Below, in pieces: positions 57,501 to 64,000 of a stretch of DNA of 64,000 nucleotides. The stretch comes from Proteromonas lacertae (taxonomy: Eukaryota > Sar > Bigyra > Opalinata > Proteromonadidae), in assembly GCA_002245135.1 (NCBI GenBank), contig NGBS01001193.1:1-64000 (forward strand). Direction: 5' to 3'. The translations under genes and the position numbers were made by a program. Positions within the stretch are counted from its first letter, which is position 1; the number at the start of each line of letters is the position of its first letter. Under the pieces are notes generated by a model. It was not told where the DNA came from and did not search any database. It saw only the letters and a program-made list of their open reading frames with translations.

Positions 57501-60500
57501 AAACCACCTCTTGTTAAATGGTATATATTTAATTGATAATTGTCTTTTCTTGGAGTTAAATAATGACAATATTTACTACTTCCATCTTCAGATTCACCAT
57601 AACAATTACCTCTTACTGTTTCAGTACCTAATAAGTCAATATAAAATGCTTCTGGATAATAACCATATTGAGTATTATCTGGACATGTTGAAACAATATC
57701 AGCATAACCATTTGGACCAATTAAATAACTCTCAGCATATAATGGCAAGATATTATCATCATCAACTGATAAGAAATGAATAACGAATGCATTTTCATAA
57801 TTATTACTTTTTGTTACTTCTAATCCATGAATTACTGGTATCTTTAATAATGTTTCTTTAATATTCGATTCTGTTAAAGGTATTTTTATTCTTTCACTTT
57901 GATATTCACCATAAATGAAGTATATTTCACCTTTCATTTTATTATTATTATTATCATCTTCATTATTACCATAATTGTATGTTAGTAATTGATATTGTCT
58001 ATTATCACAATAACTTGAATAGATTCTTGAAGGGAATTTAGTGATAATATTTAAATGAATATTTGGAGTTTGATCAGATAAAAATGTTACTACAAATGCA
58101 ACTCTATTATTATTTCTCGTTACTTCATCTTTTCTTTCAATTTCAACTGGACCAACATTTGGTAATTCAAATAAGAATTCTTTTAATTCATTCTCTGTAA
58201 AACTACACAAGTGTATTTTAGTCTTTGATTCTCCATATTCTATTTCAAATAAACAACTTCTATTCACATTCTTATCAACATAAATAACTTCAATTTTACT
58301 TTGATTGCTTTGTAAGATTGTATTATTCCATTCATCCTTTAATAATATCTCAAATTCAGTGTAATTCTTATAATATTCATTATTATTCAAGTCATTAACT
58401 ACACAATTGGCTGGATATACTTCACTATGATATACAATATGTTGATAAGGTAATTCTCTAGTTTCATTATTCAAACTGAATGTAATTGTATAATTACCAG
58501 CTGTATAAGTAGTAAAATTAACATAATATAAACCATTATCTAATGGTATAATAGTAATATCAGTCTTTTCATCTTCATTTCCTTCACTATCTTCAAATGT
58601 AATTACATATTTATCATTGCCACCTATTTGATTATTACCATAAATATCTTTAGATTGAATATAGAAATATGATTTTTCACCAGCAATACTCTTATATTTA
58701 TTCTTTCCATAGATTGCTGTTATATTTAAATCAGTTTCTGATGGTTTTATATCAATTACATAAGGAGATTCAATAGTTTCAACATCATTAATATACACAT
58801 ATAAATTATAGACACCTCTTATTTCTGGAGTGTATTTCACAGTATATCTACCAGTTGATTCAGTTATTTTATAAACATTGACACTTGTATAATTACCACT
58901 TTTAAATGCATTTTCTAATATTATTTGATTATTTTCTACTGGTAATGCTACTTCAACTATTTCATAATTATAATCGTCATTACCAATTGCTAATTTATCT
59001 CCTCTCTGTATTGATTGTGCATAATTTCTACCATTATTTATAAGTATATACTTTTCACCTGCTTTAACATTAGCACAATATTTACATAATTCCACTCTTG
59101 TATCTGGTTCAATAGTGAATTTATCATTTTCTATTACAATTGGGATATTGGTAGTAGAATCATTAACTCTTCCAATTCCAGCCCATTCATTATCAATACC
59201 AATCATTTTGAGTGTAATTCTATCTTTATTATTCTCATTATTAATTAATATATTCTTATTCAAATCTCTTGAAACTACTGTAAATAATGTTTCAGTATTA
59301 GTGGAGGTGTTATATACATTTTCAAGTGTAGTTTCTATATGTATTTCACTTGGGAATATTGTAACAGCATGTCTAATATAAGATAATTGTCTTTCATAAT
59401 ATAAGTAGTTGGATGGTATAATTTGTCTATTGATTGTTGAACTACTCCATTCTAATGAAATACTTGAATAAGCAACAACTACTTTATATTGGAGTAAGAT
59501 TGAATGTAATCCTTTTTCAAGTTTAACTTCCAATGTATCAGTTGGAGAATGATTTAACATAAAATCACCAACGATATTTCCATCAATTGTTAATTTCACA
59601 CTGTTATTAGTGTTTATATAGAAAACATATACATCACTAGTTGGTATATCAATAAAACCATTAAACTCAATACTATAATGTTCTGATGGGAAATCTTTCA
59701 ATGGATTTCTATATCCAAAATCATATTTCACTTCATTAGTAACTGTTGTTCCATCACATTGTGATAATAAAAATGGACAGAATGAATTATTACCATATCT
59801 TATCACTGTAAAATCATCATTTTCATAATAACTCATTAATAATCCACCTCTTGTTAATACATTAAAATCAATCAAATAATCACCAGCTATTTCTGGAGTA
59901 TAATTAATAACATATTCACCTGGATAATTACCTATTTGTATATTATCTAATGGTTGTCTAAATCCATTATTATCTTGAGTTAAATAAGCAGTTATTCTTT
60001 CATATCCTTGTAATTCTCTTCTTGTTGGATTGTGATATTCATCATGTAATATAATTCTAATATTTTCATTATGTCCTGAATATACACCATTTCTTAACTC
60101 TACTACTGAATTTGGACCATGAATATTACTTGGTAAAATCTGAGGTATAAATGTATTTCTTATCATTTCACCATCTATTGTAACATTTGGTTGATAAAAA
60201 CCTGACTTTGTAGATATATAAGTAACTGGGATTATTCCACTCTTTTCTGTATTGTTGAATACTTCAATTGTACCATCTGATAGTAAGTTCAATTGTGTTG
60301 TTCCTACAAATTGTGATGAAGGAGCAACATCTACAGTTGAATGATGTATAAAGGTAATTTGGAACTTGGAATTTTCACAGATATTATCTGATAAAATATC
60401 TTCATTAGATATTGTTACATTATCAATTACAATACTGTTCAATATATCTATAAATTCTTCAACTGTCAAATTTGTATCAATTTGAATTGGATTTGAATAA

Positions 60501-63500
60501 TCAGATAATAAATAGAATGTTGTATTTTCTTCTTCAGCATTACATATAAACTCTTTAATCTCTACATCTTCAATCTTATTATCTCTTTCATACATATTAT
60601 TCAATGAAACTATGATATTTTCCATCTCATAATTATCTTCGATTTTATTACCTAATAAATATGTTTGAAGTGTATATTGTTCAATAACTGGAGCTGGTTG
60701 AATAGTTGAATCACCATTTCTGTTATGTAAATTGGATATTATTTCTATTGTAGGTATAGTTTCTGATTGATGTGGATAATCTTGATAAGTAAAATGTATT
60801 GTATATATTTGACTTAATAATGTTGATTTATCATTGATTGTTATTTCATCACCATAAGTATTCTTTGTGATTTTAACATCTCCAATCACATCACTATATT
60901 CATCAGCGAATATACTCTCAATTTCTTCACTTGATGATAATGGATATAAATTTCTTGACAATTTTCCATTAATTCTGAAATTATAATATCCAATTACTGG
61001 ATATTCACTTGTAACATTAGCAGTAATCTTCAATTCAGGTTTTGTGGTAAACTCAGGAATTACTGTCTGTGAAATAAACTCAATAGTAAATGTAGAAACA
61101 TCTCTAGTAACTGAACACATTGATTCTTCATCGTTATTACTGTTCGTAATATTGACACTACCAAATATTACTCTTAACTTTACAGCAATTGTATTAACAG
61201 GTAATAATGGATTAATAATTACATATTTACCATTAGAAGTGAAGTTAATTGGAACAGCTATACATTCAAATGTAATTGATGGTAATGTATATTCACTATT
61301 AACATTAGCAGTATTATTATCATTTAATAATCTTTCAGTTTGTATTTTTTCTTCGATTTTTGCATTTACTCTATATACTAATATTTCATCTCTTCTTTGA
61401 TCAGTTAATTGTACATTAAAATGCATTTTTTCGCCTGTTCTTCCTTTTACTAATCCATCATTGTTAGATAATAAATAACTTGATTTAATATCATATTTAT
61501 TATTCTGTATTTGTAATTGATAAGGTGAATTCTTGATTGGAACTCCATTACCATATACATATACATCATAATCACCAACTTTATCAACAATATTATCAAT
61601 ATAATATTCACCTAATGGTTTGACATTCTCAAGCTCAATTCTATTATTATTAGTATTAGGAATTACTTCAAACAAATCATTTGTCCAATAGAATATATCA
61701 CCAATCAATGTAATTTCATAAGTAGTTGAATTAATAGATTGAACTTTAACTGGATGAATATCTGATAATAATATTTGTAAAGCTGATGATGTAATACCAG
61801 GTTCAATTGAAGGTGTAGTTTTATTATCAAACACTACAGCAAATGGAGTATCATCACTATCATCAATGGTTAATAAATATCTTACTGAGGATGATTCTTC
61901 TATTACATTATCACCATCTTTTATTTGTATTGTGAATATATCATAATATATATCAGTATTAGTATTACTGCATATTTTTTCATCATTTTCACTCAAAGAT
62001 GTTCTTACATTTGAAGCAAAATCTCTTGATGTAATAGTGAATCTAATATTATCATGAGCTTTATATATAAATGGTGAATCTGTTGTAATATAACTTGATG
62101 CTGCTAATAATGTATTTGCATCAACATATAACTTGTTATTCTCAATTGGCATTGGAATTATACCATTATATCTAATGTCAATAATATATACATCAGATTT
62201 ATAAAGTGTAAATAACACTTGATATTGTTTATAAAAATCATCCCATCTTACATAAGCTTTTCTATTGTAAATAGCATCTTGAGTATTATTCAATTGAACA
62301 ATTATTTTGTCTTTAATATTTCTTTCAGTGATTCTGTTATTATATATATCATATGGTTCAATGAAGAAATGACTTGATTTTCCTGCGACTGTACAATGAA
62401 CGTTTGGACCAATAATCTTACTGGTATATGGAGATATTGTACCTGGTTTAACAACAACATTAAATGGACTACATTTATTATTCTTATCACTAGAACCACA
62501 AGATATATCAATATTATCAACACGAATATGTAAATCATATTCACCACTCAATTCTACTATATATTTCACTCTATATTCACCATTACCTATATACTCAGGT
62601 GTTAAATAATAGACAATGTTTGGATTTGATTTGTAGATCATTTCTACAGTCAAGGATTTATCATCTACTTGAATATTAGAATTTTGATTATCTTTACTAA
62701 CAATCACAAATTCAGATTCTACTCCAGCTACAGCAGTTGTTAAACCATTACCATAAGCAGTTGTATAATGATAATAACTTGTACCAGGAACAATATTCAA
62801 ATCAAATGGACTATTCTCTATATCTTCATAAGTATAAAATGCTGTTGATGGTATTAGTATTTTATGTGGATTTGAATAAGTCGACCAATACAATTGTATC
62901 ATAGAATCACCTTGTTCTTTACTAAACTCAATAACAATATCATAAAATGTACCTGACACTAATTGTCTTTCAAAATAATATTGATAATTACCAACATTAT
63001 CAGACTGAGTAGTATCTATTAATAATTCATGTTGGAAATATAACTTTGCACCAGGTAAACTGACTAATTCAATACGATAATAATCATCTTGTGGTATAGC
63101 TAATTTACCAATCCATCTGATACTTATATAATCTTTATGGTATGGTGTAATTTTAGTTGAACCATTCCAATTGAAATCAATCATTGAATCTAATCTTTGG
63201 ATTGTTGGAGTATTACTAAACCAACTATTATCATAATAATAACCCAATAATCCTCCTCTTTTCAATTGTTCAATATGTAAATAATAATTACCAGGTTTTT
63301 CAATGTAATATGATAATGTATAACTTGGAAATCCGTGTAATAACATTTCACTATAAACTACAGCATCTTTACCAAATAAACTATTATCACTACCTTCTCT
63401 TGTTCTTTCTACTTTAATGTATTTGCCTTCACTCATTGAACCAGTCATTTCAACTGTAATTGGGATTAATGATTGATATGGTGTTGGTGGATCAATAAAA

Positions 63501-64000
63501 GTGACTTTCCAATCATATAAATCATATTCTAATGAGATTCTATTCACTTCAACTTTACCAAAATGTGGTAATTCTTCTAAGGCAGCTTTCATTTCTAACT
63601 CACTACAATCTAATGGCAATGAATGTGTAATTGATTCTCTGTATTGTAATTTGAAGTTTCCTCTTAATTCTGCTGGATTTCCTCCTCTTAATGAGATTGT
63701 TTGTATTTCATAAATGATTGGTTTAACTACTAACTGATGTTGTGCACCATTTGTATTAGTAAATGTAATTTGATACTGATAACCATAACCAAAATCATTT
63801 CTAGAAACTTCTACATCATTTAACATTGAGAATTTTGATATTAATTCTTTCATTTCACTGGCTGATGCATTCCAAGCTATTGGTTCGGCTTGAATTTCAT
63901 CATCAATGCTTATAGAATACAATCCTTCTTCTCTATCTATATCACTTGAATATGATAATACAATCTGTTGTATTTCTCTTAATCCATTCTCTTCAGTTGC
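54500..64000 (-). CDS. giant secreted protein, PA14/filamin-like/fn3 part (5' end beyond the window)
   Basis: A single open frame of 9.5 kb from the window edge to 54500. The start codon and any signal peptide lie outside. Module order: two 'NAS..M..L' modules (about 63885-63430), PA14 module 1 (about 63275-62830, 'RGGLLGYYYDNSW', 'ISIRWIGKLAIP'), filamin/Ig-like repeats (about 62780-59900, 'GEYRVKYIVELSGEYDLHI'), PA14 module 2 (about 59860-59380), filamin-like repeats (about 59300-57650), PA14 module 3 (about 57520-57070, 'RGGLLGSYHASHW', 'VSIRWIGYIQP'), then five or six fibronectin type III domains ('LNLTWSRPNDDGG' onward). PA14 modules in eukaryotic surface proteins generally bind glycans; filamin and fn3 modules form stalks. 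The role is probably adhesion or cell coat. The next part (41578-54530) follows after a one-base frame break near 54517. Confidence 0.87.
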   Translation of the reverse strand, partial: ATEENGLREIQQIVLSYSSDIDREEGLYSISIDDEIQAEPIAWNASASEMKELISKFSMLNDVEVSRNDFGYGYQYQITFTNTNGAQHQLVVKPIIYEIQTISLRGGNPAELRGNFKLQYRESITHSLPLDCSELEMKAALEELPHFGKVEVNRISLEYDLYDWKVTFIDPPTPYQSLIPITVEMTGSMSEGKYIKVERTREGSDNSLFGKDAVVYSEMLLHGFPSYTLSYYIEKPGNYYLHIEQLKRGGLLGYYYDNSWFSNTPTIQRLDSMIDFNWNGSTKITPYHKDYISIRWIGKLAIPQDDYYRIELVSLPGAKLYFQHELLIDTTQSDNVGNYQYYFERQLVSGTFYDIVIEFSKEQGDSMIQLYWSTYSNPHKILIPSTAFYTYEDIENSPFDLNIVPGTSYYHYTTAYGNGLTTAVAGVESEFVIVSKDNQNSNIQVDDKSLTVEMIYKSNPNIVYYLTPEYIGNGEYRVKYIVELSGEYDLHIRVDNIDISCGSSDKNNKCSPFNVVVKPGTISPYTSKIIGPNVHCTVAGKSSHFFIEPYDIYNNRITERNIKDKIIVQLNNTQDAIYNRKAYVRWDDFYKQYQVLFTLYKSDVYIIDIRYNGIIPMPIENNKLYVDANTLLAASSYITTDSPFIYKAHDNIRFTITSRDFASNVRTSLSENDEKICSNTNTDIYYDIFTIQIKDGDNVIEESSSVRYLLTIDDSDDTPFAVVFDNKTTPSIEPGITSSALQILLSDIHPVKVQSINSTTYEITLIGDIFYWTNDLFEVIPNTNNNRIELENVKPLGEYYIDNIVDKVGDYDVYVYGNGVPIKNSPYQLQIQNNKYDIKSSYLLSNNDGLVKGRTGEKMHFNVQLTDQRRDEILVYRVNAKIEEKIQTERLLNDNNTANVNSEYTLPSITFECIAVPINFTSNGKYVIINPLLPVNTIAVKLRVIFGSVNITNSNNDEESMCSVTRDVSTFTIEFISQTVIPEFTTKPELKITANVTSEYPVIGYYNFRINGKLSRNLYPLSSSEEIESIFADEYSDVIGDVKITKNTYGDEITINDKSTLLSQIYTIHFTYQDYPHQSETIPTIEIISNLHNRNGDSTIQPAPVIEQYTLQTYLLGNKIEDNYEMENIIVSLNNMYERDNKIEDVEIKEFICNAEEENTTFYLLSDYSNPIQIDTNLTVEEFIDILNSIVIDNVTISNEDILSDNICENSKFQITFIHHSTVDVAPSSQFVGTTQLNLLSDGTIEVFNNTEKSGIIPVTYISTKSGFYQPNVTIDGEMIRNTFIPQILPSNIHGPNSVVELRNGVYSGHNENIRIILHDEYHNPTRRELQGYERITAYLTQDNNGFRQPLDNIQIGNYPGEYVINYTPEIAGDYLIDFNVLTRGGLLMSYYENDDFTVIRYGNNSFCPFLLSQCDGTTVTNEVKYDFGYRNPLKDFPSEHYSIEFNGFIDIPTSDVYVFYINTNNSVKLTIDGNIVGDFMLNHSPTDTLEVKLEKGLHSILLQYKVVVAYSSISLEWSSSTINRQIIPSNYLYYERQLSYIRHAVTIFPSEIHIETTLENVYNTSTNTETLFTVVSRDLNKNILINNENNKDRITLKMIGIDNEWAGIGRVNDSTTNIPIVIENDKFTIEPDTRVELCKYCANVKAGEKYILINNGRNYAQSIQRGDKLAIGNDDYNYEIVEVALPVENNQIILENAFKSGNYTSVNVYKITESTGRYTVKYTPEIRGVYNLYVYINDVETIESPYVIDIKPSETDLNITAIYGKNKYKSIAGEKSYFYIQSKDIYGNNQIGGNDKYVITFEDSEGNEDEKTDITIIPLDNGLYYVNFTTYTAGNYTITFSLNNETRELPYQHIVYHSEVYPANCVVNDLNNNEYYKNYTEFEILLKDEWNNTILQSNQSKIEVIYVDKNVNRSCLFEIEYGESKTKIHLCSFTENELKEFLFELPNVGPVEIERKDEVTRNNNRVAFVVTFLSDQTPNIHLNIITKFPSRIYSSYCDNRQYQLLTYNYGNNEDDNNNNKMKGEIYFIYGEYQSERIKIPLTESNIKETLLKIPVIHGLEVTKSNNYENAFVIHFLSVDDDNILPLYAESYLIGPNGYADIVSTCPDNTQYGYYPEAFYIDLLGTETVRGNCYGESEDGSSKYCHYLTPRKDNYQLNIYHLTRGGLLGSYHASHWLTSSELGKRVDSNIDFYWTDEIYGDEKDIVSIRWIGYIQPIFSEEYTFTCRYNDGCNLWIDNQLLISHYGDNIDINTEYLEADGKITLMAHQYYEIKVEYRDSMDLGLIQLYWQSISQPKVVIPSNYLLHNPENVQAYQTTVIPEPIEPEVVTNATLTVYSNTQLNLTWSRPNDDGGSTIVSYRIEWTIEGGSDRESRELKLEEAEELREGTVTDDGKDDSFTDSDTTDYYSDNETYSYDFNDTILLTSTYTYTYIISDLEPGSFVNVSIVAINDEDLESEPIYLEAIPQSEPTPVNHVEVYLFEQNSTKLRVYWVEPTSWNGNKENRKYYVQWSLNSDYSETETAIIEIKETEYVIEGLTAGLTYYIRVAAYNGMGLGDWAINPNPVIPMKTANQILFNSIQLSRLEKIGNITTKEVISSLEVVFEPSRDNQGSNIESYLIEYYPADQVFIPQEYEMNDSEDCNRYQFMINGEYSRYLSDESSIAEITASLDSLKSIRRSIVVLDEKSKKYIIKIYSNDELKVVTEYKWLSSGNECSKAPILTPRVEYKTPDTYQSIIYKVENNTEESQYSYIIHNLEVGIEYTVRISPYNERGLGYSQISIPHKLSPPYLPPDLPTITYAKCTDEKTIFMTYTIPECDGGSPIIKYLLKITPSKSPEDVITHEIINDKHCNSSIECSYKFTITGLVTGVEYNLTLYAYNNLGYSSYGYSYPELIKPFTIPSKLKSISAVSTSPTEILLTFEEDSNNGNDLTYYKIKYDVMDNTPHIKPPRHYLYNSIYSYQTNIDYKYSEIVINCDYHLTHSLSILDKYELIKSLKSYSFIGLTDLYIYNDDEKQEKVIVFKFLEGTCGSKFTVYTNGTELNTTQLTKRYDGYANQQIIVNFIDENKEFVLSYKNQLSNSYKASITSGYDMKTDLMDLYNDIGEIDIDKVRDENKKQYIYTIYYLDKLSSGSVDLITVNSGEAKIGRIESIKYPKSNTPFMKEDCYTI

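Noticed and set aside
1-64000. CRISPR arrays, bacterial operons, riboswitches, rRNA or tRNA genes
   Set aside because: The window is eukaryotic nuclear-type sequence; I saw no array of spaced repeats, no cloverleaf and no rRNA core sequence.

Overview
The window is AT-rich DNA from a unicellular eukaryote. Genes are tightly packed on both strands and split by very short introns. I traced 36 introns; most are 26-45 nt and 34 of the 36 begin GTAT, nearly all ending in TAG or AAG. Stops are ordinary TAA/TAG/TGA, so a ciliate with stop reassignment is unlikely. Short introns are known in several protist groups. The recurring 'NAS...M..L..L..IG.V.V.R...NGY.W.ITF' module, together with PA14, filamin-like and fibronectin type III modules, reminds me most of stramenopile giant surface proteins. 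That placement is an inference and is not certain.

Layout. 1-16.7 kb: end of an unknown gene, a nucleotide-sugar transporter (SLC35 type), a cullin, a lipid-anchored tandem kinase/pseudokinase gene (+), a damaged hAT DNA transposon, a paralogous tandem kinase/pseudokinase gene (-), an LMBRD2-like membrane protein (-) and an FCP1/SCP-type phosphatase (+). 16.8-20.9 kb, minus strand: a seven-transmembrane receptor fused to an RGS domain, then GINS subunit PSF2. 20.9-37.2 kb: a decayed zf-HIT gene copy, a ~15 kb gene for a cysteine-rich type I membrane protein built from 1,257-bp tandem repeats, and the intact zf-HIT gene. 37.6-41.4 kb: an acyltransferase-3/SGNH protein (+) and a NEK-type kinase (-). 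41.6-64 kb, minus strand: one giant secreted protein (>7,400 residues, N-terminus outside the window) with three PA14 modules, filamin-like repeats and about twenty fibronectin type III domains.

Many genes concern the cell surface and its signalling: a GPCR-RGS fusion, two membrane-anchored kinases, a sugar-nucleotide transporter, an O-acyltransferase and two giant ectodomain proteins. The others are core cell-cycle or replication genes (PSF2, cullin, NEK).

A caution for the reader: several otherwise convincing genes (cullin, SLC35, second tandem kinase, receptor exon 1, acyltransferase, both giants) need single- or two-base frame corrections. At several sites homology places the shift upstream of the stop codon, which favours residual sequence indels (or recent mutations) over stop-coupled programmed frameshifting.
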